Shown here piece after piece: positions 23,422-35,450 of a stretch of DNA of 64,000 nucleotides. The first letter of the stretch is position 1. Every line of letters begins with the position of its first letter. The stretch comes from Alligator mississippiensis (Eukaryota > Chordata > Crocodylia > Alligatoridae), in the NCBI RefSeq assembly GCF_030867095.1, contig NC_081828.1:6029501-6093500 (forward strand), read 5' to 3'. The notes beneath the pieces were generated by a model. The model did no database searches. It was not told the DNA's origin and saw nothing but the letters and a program-made list of their open reading frames with translations. The position numbers were made by a program, and so were the translations under genes.

Positions 23422-23785
23422 CACACACACACACACATACAGGGGTTAGGGGCCCAGTTAGATATGACAGAGAGATTATAAACTCCCCCTTCCCCCTTTT
23501 TTTCTGCAATATATATATATACAGGGGTTAGGGGCCCACTTAGATACAACAGAAAGGGAGATTGTAACCCCCCGCCTTTTTTTTTTTGCAATATATATAT
23601 ATATTTGCAATATATATATATATTGCAATATATATATATATTGCAAAAAAAAAGGAAGGGGGTTTACAATCTCTCTCTCTGTCATATATAACTGGCCCCC
23701 TAACCCCTGTATATATATATATATATATTGCAAAAAAAAAAAAAAAAGGGGGTGGGGTTACAATCTCTCTCGCTGTCATTATATA
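23181..23785. repeat. Bidirectional array: four direct and two inverted copies of an unknown unit
   Basis: The unit, about 65-80 bp, runs GGGGTTAGGGGCCCAGTTAG, GAYATGACAGAGAGAGATT, a C-run, a T-run and TTGCAATATATA. Direct copies start at about 23181, 23302, 23440 and 23522; inverted copies lie at about 23640-23711 and 23729-23780. All are joined by (TA)n of varying length. The centre at about 23590-23645 is several TTGCAA/TATATA blocks. I recognise no family. Confidence 0.85.
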
Positions 23786-23850
23786 TATATATATATATAT
23801 ATATCTATATAGATATAGATATATATATATATATATATAGATATATAACT
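23786..23850. repeat. TA-rich microsatellite
   Basis: (TA)n with ATATAGATATAGATA interruptions, closing the array on its right side. Confidence 0.9.
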
Positions 23851-26800
23851 CCACCTCCAACACTGCCAAGTGGCTCCTATGGTTCACTTGCCAGCTCAAA
23901 GCACACTAAAAACCCATTGCACATTTTGCACCGTGTAACCGCACCCATCTCCATACCCGTACCCCCACCCACTGCCCTCCTCAGAGGGTCTACTCTTAAA
24001 AGGCTGTGCCAGACCCCTCTCTACCAGATGAGGTCTGCCATTTCTTTCCTGTCGTCCTCTCCTGCCGTCCTGTAATACCAGCAGTCGTGCGCCTACATCC
24101 CCTGCAGAATCAAGCCTGAAAAGCCCCGGCTGTCCCAAAGAACGAGCCAATCTAGGCTGAGCTCTGTCTTCCTAAATGTTTGGCTGAGCTGGCTCTAGAA
24201 AGAAGAGGCAGAGCCCGCAGCGTGGTGTGCAGAGGCACTCTCCTGTTGAAAAGGCAGTGATGTCCCCCAGATGCTGGAAAGTACCTGGCATAAGGAGGCT
24301 TCTTATAGCTGTCCCAGTCCCTCCCTGTCCATGAGCATCTCCTTTGGGACTGTAAGTGCTGAAAACCATGCTGGCCAAACCCGGCCCCTCCCCAGTTTGC
24401 AGGCAAAGCATGGCTGCCCTCTGTACAATGCATAGAAGGAAACCTTTTCCTCCCAAGACACAGCACACCAGCCCTACCGTAGCCAAAAAATGTCTCCCTC
24501 TGCCAGCCCACAAACACACCCCTTTCTATTTCCTCTCCTCCTTTATCTTGGTACCATGCATAATTATCTCTCTCCAGCCTGGCCATTGCACGGCTAGGAA
24601 AACAGATACAACTTCTGATTTCTTCTCCATTAAAAAGAGGCAAAACCAGGCTATCAGTTTTCAGCCTGACTAGAGAAAGCACAACATGCTGGCAGCCCGC
24701 TTCACAATGACGGATAGGCTTAGATCAACTGTCAGCGCTGCCCGCACTGACTCAGGCGTCTCATCCTACGCGGTGTGTACTTCGTGATGCTCTCCCTGCT
24801 GCACCACTCCATTTACCTGTCAGGCTCCATGTCTTGCCAATTTTCTTTATTCACCCAGCGTTGCTATGGGAAGACACACATTTAAGTAGCCCCAGATGCC
24901 TGATCTAATCTTTAAGTGCTCACATATATATTGCCTGCTTCTCATGTAGTCCTTTATTTGCATTACCGTAGCATTCGGGGCGCCAACCAAGAATGCTCTG
25001 GGCACCGTACAAGCACACGCTGGAAATCCCAGTGGGGCAGGTACCATTTCCTCCTATGTAAATAAGTGAAAGGGGTGGGGGGGAGTGAAGTGGCTCGCCC
25101 AAATTAGGTGTTGCATGCGGAGCTGGAGATACCCACGGCTGTCGCTGTACTATAATCACAGCTGCACATTTCTAACTCCCTCTGTTTCTTACTACTGGAA
25201 AGACCTTTTCAAAGCACAAACAATCAATGGCTTTGCTTTTGCTTAATCGGATGGCACATTGGTATTTTGGAATGGGAATGTCGAGATGAAAAGAAAGCCT
25301 AGTACCGCATGTCCTCGCTCCTGGGTGTTGCTCTCGGCGGTGCTTCTGCATTGCACATCTAATAGCCTGTGGGTTGAGAGCAGTGGGGGCACAATCGGGG
25401 CCATGTGAGCCACAGAGCAAGGCTTTCTCTGGCCAGCTCACTTTCTAGCAGTGGCATAACATGGGGTGAGTGAGCAGGGCACCAGACCTAGGCACCAGAC
25501 TGGTGTCCCCCAAGGAGTCTTTGCCCAGGGAGAAGCCCTGTCCCAACCAGGTATGGGACACCACAAGAGCAGCAGCTGGGGTCTTTGAGTCCCCTGGGCA
25601 GGTAAGACAGACCACCCTCACCCTCCTCCATCACCCTGCCAGGGCACAGGGGGGTTTGTCCAGGGTGCAAAACATGTTTCCTACAACTCTGTGATCCACC
25701 CAATATATCTTCTCTTCTCATCTGCCTAGTGAGCCGGCTTCAGCAGGATCGGTCGGGCATACTCTTGGCCCTGTTTACCCTGTGACCTGGTGGTCAGAGC
25801 CCATTGCTGGAAAACAGAAGATAGACAAGGCTGGCATTGCTGGGTGATTCAAGACATCTGGGTCTCCTGTTCTCTAGGCAATTGGCTCTACCAAGCCTGG
25901 GGAGCCTCATAGGGTCTGTCACCCCCCCTGGCATCCAGCCCCAGGCTGCTTGCCTCTCTGGTCACCTGGAGCACTCTCCCAGTTCACCTGCCATGCCTTG
26001 ATGTTATGAATTATAAGTGCAGGAGTCTGCCCTTGACTAACTAGGATGCCAGCCTGAATTCCCTTCACTGCAGTGAAGATCTTTGTGTATCCTTCTCTTT
26101 TTTTCAAGTTCAGATGGGGAAACCCTGTAGATGCCTGCACAGCCAGTTGTGGGTTGCAGACATCCATTCAACCCTCCTACAACACCCACCACCTCCCTCA
26201 CCAAGCAAATGCTAGAGCTGTGCCTCCGCTCTTATAGCATCCTCGGGCTTCACCACAGCCCCTAGAGTTTGCAGGCTCCTTTGGGCCCTTCAGATAAGCC
26301 TCTAAGTGCTTGGTCCCTTTCCCAGCCCTCGGGGCTCACAGCCCCTTCTGAAAGCCCTCTGGGCTTCTGTGCTCCTCTGCACAGCCCTCAGCCTGGGTTA
26401 TGGCCCTGCAGAGTTCAGACCACTCTCCCTCACTTTTGGTAGTCTTCAGCGGTCCAATCAACAAAGCCACAGCACCTTCCCGAGGTGCTCGCCACGGCCT
26501 CCTTCCATCCCTTCAGCCGCTCCCATGCCTTGCAGCTTTTCCAGCAGCAGCATACATAGAGCATGCAACATGAAGCACTTATCTTCAGTGTCAAACTCCC
26601 TGCAGTTTTTATTCCACTCCAGGTTCTGGGGAACTCCTCTTTTGGAGTCAGTCTGAGGCCTGCTCTGTGGGTTTGGACTTATAAAGTGGCTCCTATAGTG
26701 TCCAGGGGCCTAATAAGAGATCTTGAAGTCAGGTAACAGCTCTTACGGGCCTCTGGTGCCCAGCAGCAGCTTCCATAGAGCCCTGGACCCCCAGACCCTT

Positions 26801-27283
26801 GTTATGCACCCAGACTCCTCCTCCTAAAGGGGCTGGGTCTCTCTCTCGAGTTTTCCTCTCCTGAGTAACAGGGTAGGGGGCATGCTACAATGCCCAAACA
26901 GCTAGGCTAAAGAATAGGATGGGCCTTTTCAGATTTTCTTTGGCTTCTCTGGGGAACAGGATCCAACCATCTGCCCAGGTAGCCTAAATGCTGCATAAGA
27001 AAGTTAGCGGTGCAAGTACCACTCACCCATCTGACGGTGAAAATGAAGAGCAGACATGAAACTGGCTAGAAGCAAAGGGACAGATTCTTTACTCCTGCTT
27101 GATGCCGGTCCAAGCCCATTGATTTATACTCCGTTGCAAAAAGCTAGGGGTGCAAAGTTGAGGCTCATCCCAAAAAGCCAGCCTGATCTGCCCCATATCT
27201 GACTGCACATGGAGGGACGTGAGGAAGGCAATACATGCGATTGGTGGCAGGAAGGTAAAGTAAATCTTTAGTGTCTTGACACC
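23851..27283. other. Unique sequence, one possible decayed MIR
   Basis: At about 25075-25165 the order AGTGAAGTGGCTCGCCCAAA then GAGCTGGAGATACC weakly resembles a minus-strand MIR. A block starting AGTGGCATAACATGGGG at 25450 looks like a transposon end, but no partner end was found. Otherwise nothing recognised. Confidence 0.3.
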
Positions 27284-27385
27284 CATCTTGCTGGGGTCAT
27301 CTGACCCCAGAAGTTTTCCTGCCCAAGTGCCCCGATGATTTGTAAGGTCTCTTCCAGCCCCTAACTATGACACTCAATGCTAAAA
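27284..27385 (+). mobile_element. CR1 LINE 3' end fragment
   Basis: GCTGGGGTCATCTGACCCCAG, cut here, TTTTCCTGCCCAAGTGC and GGTCTCTTCCAGCCCCTAAC match the last part of crocodilian/turtle CR1 in sense orientation. The terminal ATTCTATGA repeats are eroded to CTATGACACTC. Confidence 0.65.
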
Positions 27386-27955
27386 TAATACGGGAGAGTG
27401 CACCAGGCGGCCAGTAATATAAACTTCATCATCATCATCACCATCTAGATTGGGTATTAGTCGCACGGACGAGGAAAACCCTGCTTAACCATCCAAGAAG
27501 CAAGAACAGCTCTGAGAAGTGGGATTTGTAGATAAACTGGTGTTTCTCAAAGGTCAAGGAAGGGCCAGATCTAGACAAGTAAACTAGACGCCTTCACAGG
27601 CCTTAGGCAGAGTTGAGGCACCTAAGCCACAAAAAAGTGACCCAGAATATGCTGGATCTGTTATTACTATTTACTCTAGCGCTCTCAGCCAGCTGGTAAA
27701 GACAAGAGCACATACCACCTAATCCCAAGGAATTGCACGTGGTTAACAAACACAAAACTACCCGGCTTTCTTTTCAGGAACCTGGAAATCTTAGAGCTCT
27801 GGAAACACCGTCATAAGCCTGGGCTATGTTAAAGCACAGGCATTTGAAAAAGCCATTGGACAACAAAAAGCAAAGCAAAACCCTTGGGACTCACCAGGCT
27901 AACGACATACAATCTTTTGGTTTTGAGCTGTTTTCCACAACGATGCGCTAGACTT
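27386..27955. other. Unique sequence with a short ATC repeat
   Basis: (ATC)n at about 27427-27443. Nothing else seen. Confidence 0.4.
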
Positions 27956-28045
27956 CAGAGTCATAGGGAAGTGGGGCTGCTAGGGACCTCGCGACGTCAT
28001 GTAGTCCTCCCTTACCCACTGAATAAGACCCAAGCCAGGTGCTCT
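27956..28045 (-). mobile_element. CR1 LINE 3' end fragment
   Basis: AGAGTCATAGGGAAGTGGGG followed by CTAGGGACCTCGCGACGTCA is the antisense CR1 3' terminus, which normally reads 'atcatag...ggctggaagggacctc'. Very short and diverged. Confidence 0.55.
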
Positions 28046-28319
28046 GTTAACTAATGGCATCATGGCCTGCTAATAAGAGAGCCAATTTAAATAAATTGTG
28101 CATTTAAATTGCAAAGGGGTGGGGGGAGAGTTGCACATATCATATGTCTGGGATCAAATAGGATCATTGGGGCCGAACAATGGCTCCTCTGATCTACAGG
28201 ACTAAGGAATCTTGCCATACTGATATACATCTGAGCTGGGTTATTTTTCTTTTTTTCTTTTTTAATACAAGTTCACAAATTGTGCATTTCCATTTGAGGG
28301 CAACCAAACCAAATCAATA

Positions 28320-28640
28320 ATCGATGCCTGGTCACTTCAAACGCTTTTTTCCTGAGTGTCCCAGTGGAGACAACCCTTTGGTCATGGAAACGGAGCACTT
28401 TCTGCATCTCCGTTTGCTCAGCCGCCCGTCACAGCTGCAGTCTAACACACGTGTGCTGTGTGCACTAGTGCGTGCCGCTGCAGCCGGGGCGGATGCATTT
28501 TGCCGGCACGCTGGTTTTGAAGCCCTTGATGGGGTAATTGTTATATTTTGGCGAGCCCTCTGCTGGAGGCTATCCAAGCAATGAAAATCCCCTAGCACTC
28601 CGTAAATGGATCCTTTTCAGTGAACCCACGCATATATGTC
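28320..28640. other. CpG-retaining unique block, candidate regulatory DNA
   Basis: The surroundings are CpG-poor, yet this block keeps many CpGs (for example CAGCCGCCCGTCACAGC and GTGCGTGCCGCTGCAGCCGG). Both strands are open for more than 85 codons without a recognisable protein or splice sites. Constraint or low methylation would explain it; that is inference. Confidence 0.3.
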
Positions 28641-29471
28641 ACCGTTTAAAACCTGAAAGGTTTTTCGGTTTTTTTGTTCCTTTTAACGACAGCTACAAGT
28701 ATTGAGAGCTGCATAAAACGTGCAGACACATGTAGGAGTGAGCTGACAGATTATAATTATCAATAGAGCAGGGGGGGAAAACAAAAATTAATTTTTGAGG
28801 CAAAACATATCATTTGCCTTTAAACTCTGGTGGTGCTTCCATTAGTAATGCAATTCGCGGCCCTGGAATTCAGGTTTGAGTCGTTTGAATTTGCAGCATC
28901 TTTTTTTAAAGGGATGTTGGCCTACCTGGGAGCACAGAAAGGATTTTTAGCAATGAATATAGCTTTGCACTGTTTGAATGCAAAAAAGGTAGAGGGTAAA
29001 AGCACATCCACAGGCGACCGCTGTAAGGCTTAATTTCTATGTCAGCCCATGATAGAGCAACGTACCATGATACCAGCCTCAGTGGCTATATAATTTGGCA
29101 TGCCTGGAGTATGCAACAGTATTTGAAATTCACTCTGGTGCCATCTCTTGATAGATAATGAAAACTGCATCCAAGAGCATTTCCATCTGGTGGAGGTAAA
29201 ATTCACAAAAAGAGTCGTGATGTGATAATGAGTTTTGAGGTAGCCTCTTTTTTTTTCCTTATTCACTTTGTTTTCTCCTTTACACAAACATTATTGATGC
29301 AAGTCTTTTTTTTTTTTTAGAGCAGTATGCAGAAGAGGAAGAAGGCAATGTACTGTTTATTGAGCTGTGTCTGCAAGATGCAGGATGTGCTGCCCGTGGC
29401 GCTCACTTTCTGGTTGCTTTTCAGCACCTCGGCTCCTTCCTTCCAGTCTGTTCCCTACCTTTTTTTTGCAG
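28641..29471. other. Unique AT-rich sequence
   Basis: ATTATAATTATCAATAG and AAAATTAATTTTTG motifs near 28750-28800 give a homeodomain-site-rich look. No repeat family or gene recognised. T-run at about 29307-29320. Confidence 0.35.
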
Positions 29472-29601
29472 GAGTGACATGAGCTGTCGCCGTGACAAGG
29501 AGCCCCAAGAGGTGAAGAGCCTGCATGTGTCCTCTGCGAACAAGAGAGCCAGCTCCACCTGCCCGTGTCTGCCAGAGGCCTGCAAGGAAACCCTTCCTTG
29601 A
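29472..29601 (+). CDS. Weak candidate terminal exon, gene not recognised
   Basis: A strong acceptor (CTACCTTTTTTTTGCAG) opens a frame of about 42 codons ending in TGA. The frame contains DMSCRRDKEPQEVKSLHVSS and is CpG-rich for this window. The minus strand is open over the same stretch. No polyadenylation signal AATAAA was noticed close behind, and no partner plus-strand exon was found. Probably a pseudo-exon, listed because the acceptor is unusually good. Confidence 0.2.
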
Positions 29602-31164
29602 AGCCACAAGGCAGACACATTTCCTATGAACCAGGCACCAAAGGGAAAAAAGGGGGGGAGATAGAAGGCCGCTCCCGGTGTCTGCAGCAGTTAGTAAGCA
29701 CTGCTAAGATGCAAAGCTGAAGTCTGAATTGCTTCCCCACTAGCAGCTATTGAAGAATGTGTATTTTATTAATGTGTTTCTGGCCTTTGGAGACATTTAA
29801 TTAAGCTCCATTTACTAAGTGGCTCAGACGCCTGGCTTCTAATACAGGGAAACCTTCGGTTTGCATGTCATGCTAGCAGCACAAATGGGGTAGCAGGGCT
29901 TGAAGATGACCCGTCTGCTTCCCCCAGCAGCAACTCCACCGGAGCATTTCAAATCCATCTTAGGGCTGGCGAGACAAAAAAAGTGGGATCTAGAAGATAG
30001 CTTCCTTGATGCCCATTTCTACACTGACTCCCAATTTGATCGTACAATTTATTACTGATGCTGGGAACCGCCAGCATGGATTCCAGTCCATGGCCTTCCT
30101 CCAGCTCCTGCCAGATGGATGCCAAGTTTGGTGGGTGAATGGGCATTTGCTTTGGTTATCCCATTAATAAGGTTCTCCCAGAGGTTTTGTATCTCCGTCA
30201 CTCCCTACCGGTTTTTAAAAAGGCATTTAAAATTGTCTAATTGGGTGCATGCCCTGGTGCTCAAGGAGCCCTTTGCAATGGCTTACACCTTACAGCATTC
30301 TTGGTGTGTGCCAATCCATAACCTACCGTACTTTCAAAATTTTGCAGGAAACCCCACATGCCGGCATCAGCATCTGGCAATCAGACGGTTCATTCTTCCT
30401 TGTGGCTAGGCTGCGGTCTCCCTACGAGCCCTGTGTGTTGTGCAGTAGGTAGTAGCACTGCCCTAGGTGCAGCACAGAGAAGAACAATTGCCCTGGGAAA
30501 GGATGCCTTGCTGCTGGCCTAGATCAGGAATAAAGTAGAAGACCTGGTATACCCGCTTGTGGATGATGCCTGGAGGAAGGAAGCAAAGTCTCCACCTGCT
30601 TCTCACCTCTCCCTGCCCACCTGTCCCATAGGGGACTTCTAGGCACAAAATGCACTCTTTATTCTTACTCCTATACATGCAGATCCACAACCTGGCTACC
30701 CCATGTACAGGGGCAGGAAGAAAAGCTAGGTGTCTTTGGGTCCACATTAGGATTGCCTGATAAGCGACACACATTTTTATTGCAAAGTAATAAGGAACCT
30801 CATTAAAGGAACAATATTATGCTGCAATCTCAGACACTTAGGAAATAGGAAATCCCAGACTCAGGGTTGCCTGGGCCATCTTCATTCAGCCCGTTGTGCA
30901 TATATATAGCGACACAGTGTTTAATCACACGGTCACACGCTATTTCTTTAACACAACCCTGGCCTTATTTAGAGAAGAAAACAGGCAGTGCCCAGAGCAG
31001 AGCAGCTCTTTGATATTGCGTTTCGTGCTCATGTTCAATGCGGGGTATCACCTGCCTTATTTACCGCGCACTATTCAAACTCTGCTCTGAAGATGAAATG
31101 ATTCCTTCTTGCCTGGGCTTTCGATGGTTTTCAGTACAATAGCTGAGTTCTTCACAAATGGTAA

Positions 31165-31245
31165 TAGATCTATTTTCACAACTTTCTCATGACATTATCC
31201 CCATTTTACAGGTGGAGAGGTGAGGCACGGAGACCAGTGAATGTG
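31165..31245 (-). repeat. MIR SINE fragment
   Basis: CATTATCCCCATTTTACAGG followed by GAGAGGTGAGGCACGGAG is the MIR core in reverse complement. Confidence 0.75.
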
Positions 31246-32089
31246 GGTGCCCCATTTGAGAGGGCCCAATCTCAGAGTACCTAAACCGATAGAGCGTTTT
31301 CTGCCCCTAGCGCACAGCTCCCATTAACTTCAGTTGTAGTCGCGTGGGAATCATCAGTTTTACAAAACAGACCCCGGGGCTGGGCGGCCAAGAACAAGGA
31401 GCGCCCCGGCCACGACTGCCTGTAAAGCCTGGAGTCAGTGGCTTGCCCAGCATCTGTGGTCACATCCCTGGACTCGGTAGAGGAAGTGGAGATAGACCAC
31501 TCATCTCGACTTGGACACCTTATCCCTTCTCTTCCTTATGGTCCCCTGCCCCACTATCACAGCCTTTCCAACTTGTGCAAGCAATGAAGCGGACGATGTC
31601 CCCCTTCACTGCACAACCCCAGCACATCCCCAGAGCAGGTCCACTCTTTTCCTTGAAGGAAGCAGGTGGAGAAATATGGTAGGTGAGACCAAAGTTAAGA
31701 ACAGACCATATGCACCAGGGGATGGAGGCAAGGTTGCACAGGTAGACTAGGTCTGGCCTTTCCTTGCTTTTCAGCACTCCACTTTGCAAACTTAGCGGCC
31801 TTTAATCTTTGGGTGGGTGCATGGATTTTCCTGGGTTTTTTTTAAATAAGCAAACTTCCCCATCTCTCCCCCCTCCCCCAGCTTTCCATCAGGTGACCCA
31901 CATGGCTCATGGGCCAGGTTTAAACCATCCACCTCGGTGGAGGATTTCAGCCCCAGCGATCAGTTTGGCAAAGTCAGAAGCAGCTGAACACTGGGTCTTA
32001 TGGGAAGTGTCAGGCAGGCTTAATCGTAAGCACTGCTACCTGCCCTGCATATAATACCACCGAAGATGCAGCTGGAGCCCCGCCACGGA

Positions 32090-32480
32090 GCTCAGCTGTG
32101 GCTGAATTTGCTGCTTATTGCAGGGCTGAGAGAAGAGTCGTCACATAATGAAAGGCAGATGCGTGCTCTGCCCTTCATTAACAGCCAGGTCCCTGGAAGC
32201 CTTTCTGGACGGCGCTCTCCGGGTCTGGGCTCACTTTGCTGGATCTGAAGGAGGACATTTGGGCTGCAGGGCAGGCTTTGTCTTGGCCCGCATCTCTGTG
32301 TCGCTCACCTGCAACGCTGTCTCCTCGAACAGCTCGATCAGAAAAACGACTTGTAAGGCTGAGGTCTCAGTGGCTTCATTAGAGATTCCCAGGACTCATC
32401 TATTCTGCCTCCGTAATGTGCCCGGTGGTTCTAGCAATGCTTTTAATTCATTAGCACGCTTATGAGGATGTTATAACCTC
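32090..32480. other. CpG-retaining unique block, candidate conserved noncoding DNA
   Basis: CpGs persist in GACGGCGCTCTCCGGGTC, GTGTCGCTCACC and CTCGAACAGCTCGATCAG, and the right end has TTTTAATTCATTAGCACGC. The block has no repeat homology I can see. It may be an enhancer or an unrecognised exon-bearing segment; no splice-bounded frame was convincing. Confidence 0.3.
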
Positions 32481-33097
32481 CTCCCTCTCTTGGATCATCT
32501 AAAGGCGTGCTTGCAGATCTCACCAGGGAAGCTCTGCCCTTTCTGCCCTTAGGAAAACAACCACTTGTCATGCAAACGATCTTGCAGGTTGGCTGCTGTT
32601 TAAGGATTTTTTAGGGGCGTTTGCTTAGAGATCACAGGGTGGCAGTGGGGAAAGAGGTTTCAGAGAGGAGGATGGCAGATCAAGTCCTGAGCTGGGAGGA
32701 CCCGCTGAGATTGAAGGACATGTTTCTAGGGAGCAGGGAGAAGAAGTAGGATAGTGGGTGTTGGCAAGGCAATGTTGTGTGGAGTTTGGTTGGAAATCTT
32801 TGTGGTGGCCAGGGGGGAAAGACACTTTGGTGCAAAGAAATGGACTTCCCCCCGCCCCACCCTCTCCTTCCACACCCCACCCCGCTGGAGAGGAGATGGG
32901 TTTCTATAGTGCACCGAGCACGTAACAGGGATCCTTTCCTAGCCATCGATTCCTGGGGTCTGTTCCTGTTCCTGACTTGCACTATAGCACCGGGCAAGTC
33001 ATTTCTCCTTTCCGTGCCTTTGTTTTCCCTCCTGCCATTTGATGATGATGACACAGGACCTTGAGCTGCGAGATCTTCCCATCAAACAAGCCCTATC

Positions 33098-33330
33098 ATA
33101 GTATCATAGTACTTGGGGTCAGAAGGGAACTAAACAGATCATCAGGTCTGACCCCCTGCCCCAGGCAGGAACGAGTGCTGGGGTCATAACACCCCAGCCA
33201 AATATCTGTCCAGCCTATGGGCACCCCTGAAACTGCAACATCCCAGAGCCTGCCTGCTTCAGAAATGCCCTCGGACATACATCATCCCACGTCTGATAGC
33301 TGGGCCAAAGCATCCTATTCGTTTTCTATA
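33098..33330 (-). mobile_element. CR1 LINE 3' end
   Basis: ATCATAGTATCATAGTACTTGG, cut here, GGTCAGAAGGGAAC and GATCATCAGGTCTGACCCCC are the classic antisense CR1 terminus. It continues with CAGGAACGAGTGCTGGGGTC. 5' truncated; no ORF portion. Confidence 0.8.
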
Positions 33331-33618
33331 GCACGTCTAACGAGTCTGCACCCTCGTTTTCGTGAGTCTGGAGAATCCGTCAACGTTTTACTGTTCTTTC
33401 ATCATCTGTAAGCAAAACTTGCCCTGCTTCATGCTGATAACTGTGTTATATAATTAGCCCTGATCAGACAAATGGTTGATACTGTTTTACATATTCAAAT
33501 CCATTTCTATTGTCATTTCTTTTCCAACCCAGACATGAAGCTTCAGAACTGGTTTTCAGGTAGTTCAGGGGCCCGCTATTCATGTGGGTTCACAGTTAGC
33601 AAGAAAGCATCAAAGAAC

Positions 33619-33850
33619 TATATAATATAATATAATATAATATAATATAATATAATATAATATATGTGTTGTCCTACATTATGTTACATTAAGTTACACT
33701 AAATTACATTGTGTGTATAGGGTATGATCAACTGTATAGTATAGTATAGTATAGTATAGTATAGTATAGTATAGTATAGTATAGTATATGTGTTGTCCTA
33801 CTTTATGTTACATTATGTGTGTACGGTGTGTGTGACATTATGTGTGTTAC
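33619..33850. repeat. Twin pentanucleotide arrays (TATAA)n and (TATAG)n
   Basis: (TATAA)n fills 33619-33664 and (TATAG)n fills 33733-33788. Each is followed by the same flank, TATATGTGTTGTCCTAC then TTATGTTACATTA. The second flank breaks into TGTGTGACATTATG repeats. Confidence 0.9.
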
Positions 33851-35347
33851 ATTATGTGTGACAAAGCCAGGAATACAAATAATAAAGCCTTTTTTTTTGT
33901 ACTGGAAGACTCTGACATTTACTGAGACATCAGGAATTAACAGCATGAATCATTTAAAATCTGTTCCCTAAGCATATATTGTCTTTGGGGTGAAAATTAA
34001 CCACATTGCAGTTGCCCAAACAAACAAATACCCCTCCCCAATTTTGGGGGAACAAAAAAGTCGAGACTGTGCAAAATTATTGCATGTGTGTTTATATCTC
34101 CCTTCTGGCGAACCTGTCTCTATAGAGGGGGACAGGGATAGTTGGTGAGATTATAATGCTTCTCTTATCACCAACAGTAACATTATTATTATTATGGAAA
34201 AAAAATATCCTTATGTTGAAGTACCCAAGTGCAGCTACTGTAAAACACTCTGCTGCCAGGTGGTAATTAGGTTCGGTAATAGTCTTGGGTACCCAGACCC
34301 CAAGGCAGCGGCCACTGGGAGTCTGGAAGAAATCATACATTCATTTTCAAGAGAAGAGAGGAGGAAGGTACTAGCTGCTTTTCATCTCTGCCTCTCTGCA
34401 GAGCCACAGCACTAAGAGCTGCATAGCTGATGATGATCTGCCTTCTGCCAGACCAAAGCTGTCGTGTCAAGGTCGTCAGCAGGGAAAGGCAGAGGGCCCC
34501 AAAGGAAGATGTTTAAATGGTTACTGCAACAGACCTGGTCACTTCTGATCGTGTACATAAGCATCTACCACAATGCTAGCATATTTGAGAGCCCATGTTT
34601 GCAAAAGCAGCAACGAAAGCTGGTCCTGGCCTAGACTGAAATCTGCTATGCTAATACTTTGCTATTAGAGCAGGTCAAAAATGTTCTGCTGGAATGTCCT
34701 TTTTCTGCCAGAAAATGTCAATTCGCTGAAAACCCACGTTTCCACACATTTTGTGTAGGGAATGGGGAGGGAAAAAAATCAAAACTAAATGTTTCAAGAA
34801 GGTCAAACTATTCTGTATTGGAAGGGAATGCGCTTGACTTTCTCTTCTGAAATGGCTTCTCCTTTCAAAATGTATTTGTGCCACGACATCAAATATTATG
34901 GCTGACCCCAAGCCTTGTCTTTTTTTGAGCGCTTTGTTCCAGAGAAGATTTTGTCATTCGCTGTTCTGAATCGGAGCAAAACCCCTGCTGAAATCACAGA
35001 GCCTCCTGCGAAATGGGAATTGCGTTTCCTCGACAGCTCTGCGTAGGCCTGGAGGGACACAAGACTGGAAGGGACCTTTTGGGCTGCGAGTCCGGTCTCT
35101 TGTGTTTGCAGGCAGTCGGTGACCAAAGGAATCCCTCAAATCCCCACTTCAAACCCTCATCCATAACTATGAGAAAAAGTATCCCAAAACATCCTATAAC
35201 GTGCCACAGTGCAAACCAGAGCACTGCCAATGCCCTGTCATTGCAACAGAGGAGTTGGTTCAAATGTGCTCAGAAGATCCTAGGAAAACTGCCATGCCCC
35301 TTGCTACAGAAGAAAGCAAAGACCCTCCCCCTGCCCCCAAAGTACTT
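33851..35347. other. Unique sequence, nothing firm
   Basis: Contains an ATT triplet run near 34180. No exon or repeat family seen. Confidence 0.4.
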
Positions 35348-35450
35348 GATCTCATAGACTTTCATAGACATCAGGGCTGGAAGGGACCTCGGAAGATCAT
35401 CGAGTCCAGCCCCCTGCCCCAAGCAATTGCCAATTCCACCTATCTGCCAA
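35348..35450 (-). mobile_element. CR1 LINE 3' end fragment
   Basis: CTCATAGACTTTCATAGACA then GGGCTGGAAGGGACCTCGG and ATCGAGTCCAGCCCCCTGCC: antisense CR1 terminus, about 100 bp. Confidence 0.8.

Larger units (their letters stand above)
29602..33097. other. Mostly unique sequence; see the MIR and CpG-retaining sub-blocks
   Basis: Apart from the pieces at 31165-31245 and 32090-32480, no repeat family, RNA gene or exon stands out. Purine-rich and pyrimidine-rich stretches alternate at 32620-33060, giving long overlapping open frames on both strands without protein-like character. Confidence 0.35.

Noticed and set aside
23216-24075. Several overlapping open frames of 80-120 codons
   Set aside because: They read through TA repeats and the array unit; no protein-like composition.
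25450-25740. Possible DNA transposon starting AGTGGCATAACATGGGG
   Set aside because: No inverted partner end or target duplication could be found.
27027-27065. A 39-bp minus-strand microexon with acceptor CTTTGCTTCTAG and donor GG|GTGAGT
   Set aside because: All three frames are open in so short a stretch, so coding evidence is nil. Splice-like pairs this short are common by chance.
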